Shown here: piece after piece, positions 33,452 to 41,806 of the stretch | Position numbering within the stretch: position 1 is the first letter of the stretch | Layout: the number at the start of each line of letters is the position of its first letter | Source of the DNA: G965279355 sp965279355 | GTDB lineage: Bacteria; Pseudomonadota; Alphaproteobacteria; CACIAM-22H2 | Length of the DNA stretch: 64,000 nt | Assembly (NCBI GenBank): GCA_965279355.1 | Contig: OZ257155.1 | Span: forward strand, 3,286,001 to 3,350,000 | Direction: 5' to 3' | The notes under the pieces: generated by a model | Told to the model about the DNA's origin: nothing | Seen by the model: the letters and a program-made list of their open reading frames with translations, nothing else | Database searches by the model: none | Position numbers and translations under genes: made by a program

Positions 33452-34875
33452 GCTTTCTCGCGGCCGCTGATTTCGTCGCCGACATTCCGTGGCATCGGCA
33501 CGTACCAGAACAGAGAGCTGAGACAGACAACCGCCATTGCGATAAGCGCAATGCGGAAGTCAGAAAGAGTCGCCGCGCTGTCGCCGCGAATGGCCGTGGC
33601 GATATTCAAAACGACCGCGGCGAAAGCGACGCCGACGCCGCGCGTGATCTGCATCATCGCGCTGGACAGCGTCGACGCTGCGGTGACTTCCGTCGGGCCA
33701 AGCTCGGCAAACTGAAGCGCGTTCTGGCCAGTCATCTGCTGCGAGCGGACAAGTCCGCTCAGGAACAAAACCACCAGCATGATCCAGAGCGGTGTTGTCG
33801 GCGTGAAGAAGGCGCAGGCGACGACAGATGCTGCGAAGATAACGGTCGTCCAGATCATATTGAGCCTGAAGCCGAAGGTCCGGATGCTGCGGCGGGTCAG
33901 CGATTTCATCGCGAAGTCGCCGGTGGTATGGGCGAGGATAAGCAGACCGGAGATGAACGCGCTCAGACCGAGACCGACCTGCAGCAAAAGCGGGATCAGA
34001 AAAGTCGGGGCGGCAACCGCGATGCGAAAGAGCCCGCCGCCGAACGCGATGCTTGAAAAGCTGCGATAGCGCAGCGCGGACAGGCTCACGATGGGATGCG
34101 CGTGCGACCGCGCATGGCGGACCGCGAGAACGCCGAGCATCGCGCCGACAATCATCAGTGCCGCCCCCAGCTTCGGATCGCCGGCATGTCCCGCGATGCT
34201 GTCCAGACCGTAGAGCAGGCAGCCCAGCGCCGCGCCGTTCAGGACAAAGCCGCGGAGATCGAACGGGCGTTTCTCCGCGGGCCTGGCCGGCGCGATGAAA
34301 TAGAGCGCAAGCGCGATGCCGAGGACGCCAATCGGCACGTTCATGAAGAAGATCCAGTGCCAGGTCCAGGTGCTGGTGATGAAGCCGCCGATCGGCGGTC
34401 CGACGACAGCGCCGACCAGTCCTGGGGCCGTCACGAAATTCATGACCCGGACGAGGTTGCTGCGATCAGTCGACTGCAGCACGACCAGCCGCCCGACCGG
34501 CGACATCATGGCGCCGCCCACGCCCTGAAGGACGCGCGCGGCGACAAACTCCCAGAGAGACGTGCTGAACCCGCACCAGACGGAGGCGAGGGTGAACAGG
34601 GCAATGGCGGCGCAGAACACATTGCGTGCGCCCAGCCGGTCGGCGATCCAGCCGCTGGCCGGGATCATCACCGCGATGGTCAGGATATAGGCAGTGATGC
34701 CGAGGCTGAGATCGACCGGGTTGACCCCGAAATCCGTCGCCATGTTGGGCAGGGCCAGCACAATCACGGTGCTGTCCAGCATCTCCATGAAGAAGGCGGT
34801 GGCGACGATCGAGGCGACGATCAGGGAGTGCCGCGTGGGAACGGGCGGCGCGGCCGGAAACGGTGTCTGGGACAT
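33445..34875 (-). CDS. MFS transporter, DHA2 (EmrB/QacA) family
   Basis: 476 aa with 13-14 predicted helices. Signatures: LDSTVIVLALPNMATDFG in helix 1, SGWIADRLGARNVF (motif A), and VLQGVGGAMMSPVGRLVV in helix 4-5 (motif C-like). It would export drugs or metabolites using the proton gradient. ATG 34875 gives a short hydrophilic N-terminus (MSQTPFPAAPPVPTR). It has no EmrA partner here. Confidence 0.9.
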   Translation of the reverse strand: MSQTPFPAAPPVPTRHSLIVASIVATAFFMEMLDSTVIVLALPNMATDFGVNPVDLSLGITAYILTIAVMIPASGWIADRLGARNVFCAAIALFTLASVWCGFSTSLWEFVAARVLQGVGGAMMSPVGRLVVLQSTDRSNLVRVMNFVTAPGLVGAVVGPPIGGFITSTWTWHWIFFMNVPIGVLGIALALYFIAPARPAEKRPFDLRGFVLNGAALGCLLYGLDSIAGHAGDPKLGAALMIVGAMLGVLAVRHARSHAHPIVSLSALRYRSFSSIAFGGGLFRIAVAAPTFLIPLLLQVGLGLSAFISGLLILAHTTGDFAMKSLTRRSIRTFGFRLNMIWTTVIFAASVVACAFFTPTTPLWIMLVVLFLSGLVRSQQMTGQNALQFAELGPTEVTAASTLSSAMMQITRGVGVAFAAVVLNIATAIRGDSAATLSDFRIALIAMAVVCLSSLFWYVPMPRNVGDEISGREKAQ

Positions 34876-35032
34876 GAGGTCGGCTGGTGCGGAGTGAGGC
34901 GTGCTTATCGCCCATTCGCGGCCCCCCGTCGAGTATTGGGTCGAGTGCCGGCGCTCTTCGCATTGACAGTGCGAAGCGCGGGCAGTTACCAACGCGCACC
35001 AGGCAACGCGAGCTAACACTACTGGGGGAAAC

Positions 35033-36019
35033 ATGGCGCCGGTCATCGACGTCCACACGCATATGTACAGCGAGCGGTGGCTGGACCTGCTTAAGCAGAC
35101 CAAGGACCCCTATGTCCACGTCCACCGCCCGCCGGGTGCGCAGATGGACATGATCAATTGCGGCGGCGAGAACGTCGCGGTGCTGCCGCCGCCGATGTTT
35201 GACTATAATTTGCGCATCAAGCGCATGGACGAGGCGAAGGTTGACCTCGCCATCGTCACCCTGACGGCCCCCAACGTGTATTGGGGCGACCGGACCACCA
35301 GCGGCAACGCGGCGCGGATCATCAACGACGACATGGCGGCGGCGCAGAAGATCTATCCCGACCGCATCCGCTGGATGGCGAGCCTGCCCTGGCAGTATCC
35401 TGACGATGCGCTGGTCGAACTGAGGCGCGCGATCGGACTGGGCGCCGTCGGCGTCTGCACGCTCACCAACATCATGGGCGAATCGCCGAGCGATCCGAAA
35501 TTCGATCCGATCTGGACCGCGATCGAGGCCGCCGACCTGCCGGTTTTCATCCACCCGACGCCGCCCCTCACCGATTCCTTCGGCATGCAGGGTTTTGCGC
35601 TGGCCAATCTGATCGGCTTCACGGCACAGACCTCACTGGTCTTTGCGCGGATGATCTTCAGCGGCTTCATGGACAGATTTCCAAAGCTGAAGATGATCGC
35701 CTGCCATGGCGGCGGCACGCTGCCCTATCTTGCCGGCCGGTTCGACCGCGCATTCGACTCGCTGGCGAGCACGCAGGTTCACATCAAGGAACACCCGAGC
35801 AACTATCTGCACCGTCTCTATTACGATGCCGTCGTCTACAGCCCGCGCGCCCTGGAACTCTGCCTCGATGTCGCCGGTTCCGACAACGTGCTGTACGGAT
35901 CGGACTACCCGTTCCGGCTCGGCGACATGACGGGGTGCCTGGCACGGGTGGATGCGTTGCCGGCGTGGCAGCGGGACAAGGTGCGCAGCCGCAATGCCGA
36001 GCGGATCTTCAAGCTGTAG
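35033..36019 (+). CDS. amidohydrolase family protein (ACMSD-like)
   Basis: 328 aa. Metal ligands: DVHTH at residues 5-9, HPTPP about residue 170, CHGGGTLPYL about residue 223, and YGSDYPF near the end, the order seen in 2-amino-3-carboxymuconate-6-semialdehyde decarboxylase and gamma-resorcylate decarboxylase. It probably decarboxylates or hydrolyses an aromatic or dicarboxylic compound. TGGGGGAAAC before ATG. A receiver protein gene begins 3 nt after its stop. Confidence 0.9.
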   Translation: MAPVIDVHTHMYSERWLDLLKQTKDPYVHVHRPPGAQMDMINCGGENVAVLPPPMFDYNLRIKRMDEAKVDLAIVTLTAPNVYWGDRTTSGNAARIINDDMAAAQKIYPDRIRWMASLPWQYPDDALVELRRAIGLGAVGVCTLTNIMGESPSDPKFDPIWTAIEAADLPVFIHPTPPLTDSFGMQGFALANLIGFTAQTSLVFARMIFSGFMDRFPKLKMIACHGGGTLPYLAGRFDRAFDSLASTQVHIKEHPSNYLHRLYYDAVVYSPRALELCLDVAGSDNVLYGSDYPFRLGDMTGCLARVDALPAWQRDKVRSRNAERIFKL

Positions 36020-36022
36020 ATC

Positions 36023-36427
36023 ATGCCGCGAATCCTGCTCATCGAGGACGCGGCGGAAACCCGCGCATCGCTGAAGTTGCAGCTTCGCGCGCTGAAGCTC
36101 CGCGAGGTCACCGAGACGGAGAACGGCGAAGAGGCGCTGGTGCTGATCGATCTCGGCGAGGATTTCGACCTTATCCTCAGCGACTGGCACATGAAGCCGA
36201 TGGATGGTCTGCAGTTCAGCGTCCTTGTCCGCCGGCACCGAGCGCGGGCCGGCAAGGGGCCGATCCCGATCGTGCTACTGACTGCCGATCCGCGCGCCCG
36301 CGACGCGGTCGATCGCGAGAAGGCGCTGGCACCGGCGCGAGATATCGGCATCGTCGATATCCTGGCAAAGCCCGTGTCGCTGGAGGCGCTCGGTCATGTC
36401 ATCACGCGGCACACCGGCCATCGCTGA
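36023..36427 (+). CDS. CheY-like single-domain response regulator
   Basis: 134 aa. Acidic pair IEDAAE near residue 8, phosphorylatable Asp in LILSDWHMKPMDG, Thr in VLLTADP and Lys in ILAKPVS: all receiver-domain residues present. No output domain. Such orphan receivers serve motility or phosphorelays. No cognate kinase is adjacent; the hybrid kinase at 52.7 kb is a possible but unsupported partner. Confidence 0.88.
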   Translation: MPRILLIEDAAETRASLKLQLRALKLREVTETENGEEALVLIDLGEDFDLILSDWHMKPMDGLQFSVLVRRHRARAGKGPIPIVLLTADPRARDAVDREKALAPARDIGIVDILAKPVSLEALGHVITRHTGHR

Positions 36428-36438
36428 CACGAACGGCT

Positions 36439-36987
36439 CTATTTGAGCGGCTGCGCTCCGCCCGGGACCGGCACATGAAAGGTGTTCAGCGTCATACTGA
36501 TCATCGTGTAATAGCCGAGAAGGCCGACCAGCTCGACGACCCCTTGCTCGCCTAGTTGTTTCTGGGCGATCGCATAGGTCGCGTCGTCGACACTGTGCCG
36601 CTCATGCAGGGTGACCGAGAAAGCGTACACCGCCTGTTCGTCGGGCTGCAGCAGCGAGGCCGGATCGCGGCGCTCGGCGATGGCGGCAATCACTTCCGCA
36701 CTCAGACCGGCCGTCGCCGCGTGTTTGGCGTGAACATGCCATTCATACTGCGCCGTCCAGAAACGCGCCGTTACGAGGATCGCGAGCTCCGAAAGCCGTG
36801 GCGACAGCGTCGTGTCGTAGCGCAGGAACTCGCCCAGCGACTGCGCGCGCTGCGCCAGGGTGGGGCTGCGCAGCCACATATGGAACGGCCCGGTGACCGC
36901 ACCCCGCTTGCCGGCAATGATGGTATCCCAGACCTGCCGCTGGGCGTCGGTCAGGGTCTCTTTGGACAGTTCTGAAAAGCGCGGCAC
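36439..36987 (-). CDS. carboxymuconolactone decarboxylase (CMD/AhpD-like) family protein
   Basis: 182 aa. The CMD helix pattern is clear: PRLSELAILVTARFWTAQYE, then WHVHAKHAATAGLSAEVI. The AhpD CxxC pair is absent, so a peroxidase role is unlikely; it belongs to the branch with unknown substrate. I chose GTG 36987 (MPRFSELSKETL) because GGAG is 7 nt upstream; a TTG or other start further upstream would add 20 unrelated residues. Confidence 0.85.
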   Translation of the reverse strand: MPRFSELSKETLTDAQRQVWDTIIAGKRGAVTGPFHMWLRSPTLAQRAQSLGEFLRYDTTLSPRLSELAILVTARFWTAQYEWHVHAKHAATAGLSAEVIAAIAERRDPASLLQPDEQAVYAFSVTLHERHSVDDATYAIAQKQLGEQGVVELVGLLGYYTMISMTLNTFHVPVPGGAQPLK

Positions 36988-37082
36988 GGCAGGCTCCGTA
37001 TTGTGATGGCGGCGCGTCACTCTATTGGCTTGTGTGAGTGCCGTCACTCGCCTGTCTCGATGGTCGTGATAAAACCCTCTGC

Positions 37083-37932
37083 ATGCGTCTTACGACGATG
37101 ATTTCCGTTCTACTGATACTGGCTTGCGCGGCATCGAACCCGGCGGCGGCCACAAGTGAAACGACGGTCACCGTTCCTGCAGGGAGCCTGTCCCTGCCGG
37201 CGACCCTGTTGCGTCCGGATGGGGCCGGCCCTTTTCCGGCCATCGTGATCGTGCATGACTGCAGCGGGCTGGGCTCGCGCTCGAGCGGCGCGCCGCTGCG
37301 CTGGGGTCGGGAACTCGCTGCGCAGGGCTATGTCATCCTGATTCCGGACAGTTTCGGGCCCCGTGGTTATCCCAATGGTGTCTGCACGGTGCGTCCGGGT
37401 GAGGGCGGAGCCCCCGCGACCCCATCGGTGCGCACCGGCGATGCCTTCGCGGCGCTTGCGATGCTGCGGGCGCTGCCCTTTGTGATCGGTGCGCGCGTGG
37501 GTCTCATGGGCGGCTCGCATGGCGGCTCGACGACCCTGGCGACGATCGCCATCGAGCGGCGCGACGGCTTCGCGGCGGCCATCGCGCTCTATCCATCCTG
37601 TACCCGGCCGACGGCGCAGCAGGGCGGTGTCTACCGGCCCGCTTCCCCGCTTCTTATCCTTACAGGCGAACTCGACGACTGGACCCCGGCGGAGCCTTGT
37701 CGCGTGCTCACGCAGAACAGCTGGGCGGCGGGACATCCGGTCGATATCAAGATCTATCCCGGCGCTCACCATTCGTTCGATAGCGCGGCACCCGTTCGTT
37801 ACGTGGCGGAGCGCACGAACGCCAACGCGCCGTCGGGCCGTGGTGCCACAACGGACGGCAATCTCGCGGCATGGCGGGGATGCGCAGCAGCAGGTGTCCG
37901 CCTTCTTCGCCCGAAACCTCAAGGATAAATAA
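37083..37932 (+). CDS. secreted dienelactone hydrolase family protein, frameshifted near the 3' end
   Basis: Signal peptide (MISVLLILACAASNPAAA) then an alpha/beta-hydrolase: PAIVIVHDCSGLGS, nucleophile elbow LMGGSHGGSTT, Asp in ILTGELDDWTP and His in YPGAHHSF. As read, the frame ends at 37928 after an unnatural tail (CAAAGVRLLRPKPQG). Dropping one G from the GGGG at 37876-37879 restores DAQQQVSAFFARNLKDK, the usual family ending, with a stop at 37930-37932. The catalytic residues precede the shift. Confidence 0.82.
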
Positions 37933-38043
37933 CGGTTGTGACAGGCTGCGGTATGGCTGCCGCCGGAAAGTCACAACGATGTGCCAGCGAAGTCGCGGCG
38001 GCACCCCCATGTACTGCCGGTCGAGGCAACCATGGAGGTCGGG

Positions 38044-38273
38044 ATGGGTTCGCTTTTTACCGCGCGTATTGGCGTGCTTGCCGTGGCGCTGGCGCTGGCC
38101 GCCTGTGCCGGGCGATCGGTGACAACCGTGCCGCCGTCGCAGCCGAACAGTGCCCTGTTCTCGTCGCAGGGGCCGAGTGCGAATACCTCGGTGGTGTCGC
38201 CGTCATCCGGACCGAGCCGGATGTGCGGCAGTGGTATCGCGTGCTGATCGAAACTGAGGTGAGACGGCCTTAG
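38044..38273 (+). CDS. small lipoprotein, probable frameshift
   Basis: ATG 38044 with GGAGGT at 38034-38039. It begins [21 protein letters not shown], a lipobox (LAAC) signal. In this frame it runs to 38247 with a low-complexity Ser-rich tail. In the -1 frame the 3' half reads [14 protein letters not shown] and [13 protein letters not shown] to a stop at 38273, which looks like real protein. A one-base error or mutation near 38135-38150 would join the two. The protein family is not recognised. Confidence 0.5.
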
Positions 38274-38551
38274 CGGCCGCGACGATGGAACGGCTGCTGG
38301 CGCTGCGTCGAAGCCTGCTGGGCGGCGCGCTCGTCCTTGTGGCGGAACGTGATGCGGCTCTTGCTGAGGTCGTACGGCGTCATCTCCAGCATCACGCGAT
38401 CGCCTGCAATGATGCGGATGCGGTTCTTCTTCACCCGACCGGAGACGTAGGCCATCGTTTCATGGCCGTTATCCAGCTTCACGCGGAAACGTGAATCTGG
38501 AAGAACTTCCATCACGGTGCCATCGAACTCGATCAGATCTTCCTTCGCCAT
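38270..38551 (-). CDS. infA: translation initiation factor IF-1 with C-terminal extension
   Basis: 93 aa. The core is standard IF-1 ([25 protein letters not shown]-like [33 protein letters not shown]). It continues with about 21 Gln/Arg-rich residues ([18 protein letters not shown]) beyond the usual 72-73. IF-1 occupies the ribosomal A site during initiation. ATG 38551; the following gene on this strand upstream is csp, separated by a large palindrome. Confidence 0.92.
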   Translation of the reverse strand: MAKEDLIEFDGTVMEVLPDSRFRVKLDNGHETMAYVSGRVKKNRIRIIAGDRVMLEMTPYDLSKSRITFRHKDERAAQQASTQRQQPFHRRGR

Positions 38552-38604
38552 CAACTAACCCCAGACTGTAAATAGACACTCAGTAACAAAGTGGTGTTTC
38601 GGGA

Positions 38605-38632
38605 CGGCGGATCCGCGATCGCGGATCCGCCG
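38605..38632 (-). terminator. 28-bp perfect palindrome after csp
   Basis: CGGCGGATCCGCGA followed directly by its exact reverse complement, a 12-bp stem with a 4-nt GATC loop if folded. It sits 10 nt after the csp stop, ahead of infA. No long U-run, so it may stop or merely stabilise the transcript. Confidence 0.6.
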
Positions 38633-38641
38633 CTAGCCCGT

Positions 38642-38851
38642 TCAGGCGACCTTCAGGTTGGTCGCGTTGGTCTTGCCGTTCTTCGGGTTCTTTTCCAGGT
38701 CGAACGAAACCTTCTGGCCTTCCTGCAGGCCACCCATGCCCGACCGCTCAACGGCCGAGATGTGGACGAATACGTCCGCGGTGCCGTCTTCCGGCTGAAT
38801 GAAGCCGAAGCCCTTGGTGGAATTGAACCATTTGACTGTTCCGACTGCCAT
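38642..38851 (-). CDS. cspA: cold-shock domain protein
   Basis: 69 aa, standard CSD. RNP1 KGFGFIQ and RNP2 VFVHISAV are both present. Binds single-stranded RNA/DNA. ATG 38851 with GGAAGG 8 nt upstream; a longer frame upstream lacks homology. It is transcribed toward infA. Confidence 0.95.
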   Translation of the reverse strand: MAVGTVKWFNSTKGFGFIQPEDGTADVFVHISAVERSGMGGLQEGQKVSFDLEKNPKNGKTNATNLKVA

Positions 38852-39166
38852 CTGAAACCTTCCAATTTTTTTCCGGGCCGCCATGGCACCGCCAGGCGGA
38901 TCAAACACGGTCTGGAAGGTATCGGGGGCGGCGCTTGCAAAAGTACCGGTGCCGAGGCCGACCCAAAACGGGTTGATGGGCGCAATATGCGGATTTTCTC
39001 AATAAAGGCAAGGGAGGGCGGCCTTTTGGGTCGTTTTGGCGGCCAATACCCTGGCATGCCTGAAAAAGCACTTACCGGAGGCGGTCGCCCGGTGTGGTGG
39101 AAAACGGAACACATCGGAATGGCGTCGCGTTGAACTTTCGATCCAAACTGAAGGGAGACGCTCATC
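38852..39166. other. 315-bp intergenic region upstream of csp
   Basis: Holds the csp leader and promoter (minus strand) and the short leader of the lipoprotein gene at 39167 (AAGGGAGACG before its ATG). I see no gene and no repeat; a long untranslated csp leader is likely from the spacing but no cold-box was identified. Confidence 0.5.
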
Positions 39167-39349
39167 ATGATCAAACGCTTCGCAATGCTGGGTGCCGCCG
39201 GCTTCATGGCCCTGGGCCTCGCGGCATGCGGCGACGATGACAAGACTGTCGTCGTCAATCCGCAGCCGCAGCCGGCACCGTCGAACACAACGGTCGTGAA
39301 TCCGCCGCCGGCATCCTCCGGCAGCACGGTCGTGGTCCCGAATCGTTAG
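39167..39349 (+). CDS. small proline-rich lipoprotein
   Basis: 60 aa. Signal peptide MIKRFAMLGAAGFMALGLAAC with a lipobox LAAC at residues 18-21. The 39-residue mature part is acidic (GDDDK) then Val/Asn/Pro repeats (VVVNPQPQPAPSNTTVVNPP). AAGGGAG 10 nt before ATG. Similar tiny lipoproteins are common next to cspA-like genes in alphaproteobacteria; role unknown. Confidence 0.75.
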   Translation: MIKRFAMLGAAGFMALGLAACGDDDKTVVVNPQPQPAPSNTTVVNPPPASSGSTVVVPNR

Positions 39350-39385
39350 GCCAGTAACCTTCGCGCTCCCCTCCGGCGCGGATTG

Positions 39386-39419
39386 GAATGGCCGCCTGTC
39401 TGACGACGGGCGGCCATTC
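39386..39419. terminator. inverted repeat between converging genes
   Basis: GAATGGCCGCC and GGCGGCCATTC (11 bp) around a 12-nt loop, located between the lipoprotein gene and the converging DUF1127 gene. Probably stops both. Confidence 0.55.
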
Positions 39420-39423
39420 TGAT

Positions 39424-39642
39424 TCAGGGCTGCCAGAACGGTTTTGCGCTTTCCTGCAGCGCGTCAGCGCGCGTGCGGCCGATATCGCGCAACTGTGCAT
39501 CGTCCATGCCGGCCAGTGTCTGCCGCTCGCGACGCCGCGCCCGCCACAGCGTCAGTTGCGCGATGAACAATTGAATCGCGCATCGCCAGGCGTCAGGCCG
39601 CGTTACGGTGCGGTGAATATAGGGCCGGCCGGGTGATGTCAT
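39424..39642 (-). CDS. DUF1127 small protein, third copy
   Basis: 72 aa. LAGMDDAQLRDIGRTRADAL and the end KPFWQP match DUF1127 and the pair at 9.5-10.2 kb, with more divergence. The N-terminus includes RTVTRPDAWRCAIQLFI. It is basic, as expected for RNA binding. No copy of the 82-nt three-hairpin element lies next to it. Start ATG 39642 has only a weak ribosome-binding site. Confidence 0.8.
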   Translation of the reverse strand: MTSPGRPYIHRTVTRPDAWRCAIQLFIAQLTLWRARRRERQTLAGMDDAQLRDIGRTRADALQESAKPFWQP

Positions 39643-39747
39643 GGCGGGACGATGGCGGAGTTGCCGGTGAAAATCGCCGCCGAACGCTTCGCTCGCGGTC
39701 GAAGCGTCGGACCTTGCCGCCGCGCGCCACCGGCCTATGCTGGCGCC

Positions 39748-40434
39748 ATGCTGGGCACCGCCAATCTCGCAGAAGTCGCGGCCCTCGCCGGCGATCCGGC
39801 GCGCGCCAACATGCTGGATGCGCTGCTCGATGGGCGGGCGTTGACGGCGACGGAACTGGCGTTCCTTGCCCGCGTCTCGCCCTCAACCGCCAGCGCGCAT
39901 CTCGGCAAGCTGACGCGGGCGCGACTGCTCGCTGTCGTCAGCCAGGGCCGCCATCGCTATTACCGGCTCGCCTCGCCGCTGGTCGCGCGCATGCTGGAAA
40001 GCATCATCGCCGTCTCGGGCGAGGGGCCGGCGCGCTATCGCCCCAAATCGCACCGCGACGACGCCATGCGGACCGCGCGTCTGTGTTACGACCATCTCGC
40101 CGGGCGCCTGGGTGTTGCCATCGCCGATGCGCTGCAGGCACGTAAACTCGTCGTGCTCAGCGACGACGGTGGCGAAGTGACGCCAGAGGGCGCCGCTTTT
40201 TTCACAGACCTTGGCATCGATCTTGAGACGGTTACGCGTCGCCGCTCCTTCTGCCGCCCGTGCCTAGACTGGACGGAGCGCCGGCCACACATCGCTGGAT
40301 CGATCGGTGCGGCGCTGGCATCGCGCGCCTTCGATCTCGGCTGGATTGCCCGGGTTCGCGATACGCGCGCCTTGCGTATCACTCCGCAGGGGAACGAGGC
40401 CCTACTGCAGTCCCTCGGGATCTCGATCGACTAG
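39748..40434 (+). CDS. ArsR-type winged-helix transcriptional regulator
   Basis: 228 aa. DNA-binding region: DPARANMLDALLDGRALTAT, ELAFLARVSPSTASAHLGKL, GRHRYYRLASPLVARMLE. A further 130 residues contain ARLCYDHLAGRLGVAIAD and two Cys (SFCRPCLDW) that could bind metal or sense redox. ATG 39748 begins at the homology. Converges on the deaminase gene with a 4-nt overlap. Confidence 0.9.
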   Translation: MLGTANLAEVAALAGDPARANMLDALLDGRALTATELAFLARVSPSTASAHLGKLTRARLLAVVSQGRHRYYRLASPLVARMLESIIAVSGEGPARYRPKSHRDDAMRTARLCYDHLAGRLGVAIADALQARKLVVLSDDGGEVTPEGAAFFTDLGIDLETVTRRRSFCRPCLDWTERRPHIAGSIGAALASRAFDLGWIARVRDTRALRITPQGNEALLQSLGISID

Positions 40435-40943
40435 CCGCGTTTCCAGAATGTCTGGTGGAGCGCGCCGATCTCCTCCCGCACCGCTGCGACCGGCCCGATG
40501 ACGTCGATCGGCTTCTGCCCGTGCTCGACGATATAGCGGCTGCTGACGCTCATCGTCGGATTTTCGGGATGGTTGCCGGTGAAAACGAGCAGCGCCTCTT
40601 CGGTGAGGCCGAACGCGATGCGCCCGATATTCGCCCAGTACGCCGTCGTTGCGCACATCGCGCACGGCTCGACCGTCGTGTAGAGCGTACATTGCCAGAG
40701 ATAGTCCGGCGAAAATTCCCGCGCCGCGCGGCGCGCCAGCTCCACCTCGGCATGACGCACCGTGTCGATGTTGGCCTGCTCCATCAGCACGGTCTCGTGG
40801 TCGGGACCGACCAGCACCGCGCCGAACGGATGCTTGCCATGCTGGATGGCGCGCTTGGCGACCTCGTTCGCCCGCAGCAGGTGGCGGCGGATCGCCTCGG
40901 GCGAGGGTGTCGAGCGCGGGTTGGATTTGGCTGCTGTCGTCAT
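40431..40943 (-). CDS. nucleoside deaminase (CDA zinc-binding fold)
   Basis: 170 aa. Zinc/catalytic motif HAEVELARRA (HxE) and TVEPCAMCATTAYWA (PCxxC). The size and N-terminal helix match guanine/cytosine deaminase-like enzymes. I chose ATG 40943, with GGAGG 6 nt upstream, over GTG 40955 that overlaps that ribosome-binding site. Substrate is not determined. Confidence 0.88.
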   Translation of the reverse strand: MTTAAKSNPRSTPSPEAIRRHLLRANEVAKRAIQHGKHPFGAVLVGPDHETVLMEQANIDTVRHAEVELARRAAREFSPDYLWQCTLYTTVEPCAMCATTAYWANIGRIAFGLTEEALLVFTGNHPENPTMSVSSRYIVEHGQKPIDVIGPVAAVREEIGALHQTFWKRG

Positions 40944-40998
40944 CGGAACCTCCACGAAAGGGAACGCGCATTGCGAGCAACATGCGTGCCAGCGTGAA

Positions 40999-41733
40999 TC
41001 AGCCGAGATCGAACACCTTGCCGTCTTCGGCCAGTTCCCAGCCGGTTTCGGCGGCGCGGGCCAGCATGTCGGGGTTCATGTGGGTCAGGACCACGCGCTT
41101 GGCGGTGAGGCGCGGGCGCTGCGCTTCGAGCGTCCTGAAATTCAGGTGATGCCGGACCGGCTTTTCGTAGGCGCTGCATTCGGTCACGAAGAGATCGGCA
41201 TCCGCGCTGGCCGCGATGATCTCATCCGTCCATTCGGTATCGCCGGTGTAGCAGACCGTCCGCCCGTCGACCGTGATCCGCAACGAATAGGGCGGGGCGC
41301 CGCAGGGATGCTGCATCAGGAACGGCGTGACGGTGGCGCCGGCGATCTCGCGCCTGACCCGCGGCTCCAGCTCCACGATCTCCGTCTCGAATTTGCGCTG
41401 CGTCCTGCTGGAATTGGGAAACAGCACCTCCATCGCCGCTGTCAGCCGCTTGCGCAAGCCGGGCGGCCCGGCGACGATCAGGGTCTCGGTGCGGCGATTG
41501 ATCTGCCCGTCCAGGATGAAGAACGGCAGGCCGCCGAAATGATCGCCATGCAGATGCGTGATGAAGATGGCGCGGATCGCATTCGGATCGACCCCGAATG
41601 TGCGCATCGCGACCATCGAGCTAGCGCCGCAATCGATCAGATAGGACCCGGTGGTCCCGGTCAGCATCTGGCAGGTATTGAACCGCCCGCCAGAACCGAA
41701 CGCATCGCCGGAGCCGAGGAAACGCAACAGCAT
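40999..41733 (-). CDS. MBL-fold hydrolase (RNase Z-like)
   Basis: 244 aa. Metal motif HLHGDHFGGLPF (HxHxDH) about residue 60, further ligands in CYTGDTEWTD and LTHMNPD. The opening LRFLGSGDAFGSGGRFNT matches the RNase Z/phosphodiesterase branch of metallo-beta-lactamases. Likely substrates are tRNA precursors or phosphodiesters, but the exosite arm of true RNase Z is not evident. Confidence 0.88.
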   Translation of the reverse strand: MLLRFLGSGDAFGSGGRFNTCQMLTGTTGSYLIDCGASSMVAMRTFGVDPNAIRAIFITHLHGDHFGGLPFFILDGQINRRTETLIVAGPPGLRKRLTAAMEVLFPNSSRTQRKFETEIVELEPRVRREIAGATVTPFLMQHPCGAPPYSLRITVDGRTVCYTGDTEWTDEIIAASADADLFVTECSAYEKPVRHHLNFRTLEAQRPRLTAKRVVLTHMNPDMLARAAETGWELAEDGKVFDLG

Positions 41734-41806
41734 GACGGACCCTGTTGGACGCTGAAGAGTGGACTATAGCCGTCAGCGTCCGTCAGCCGCCATACCGTCG
41801 CGCCGG

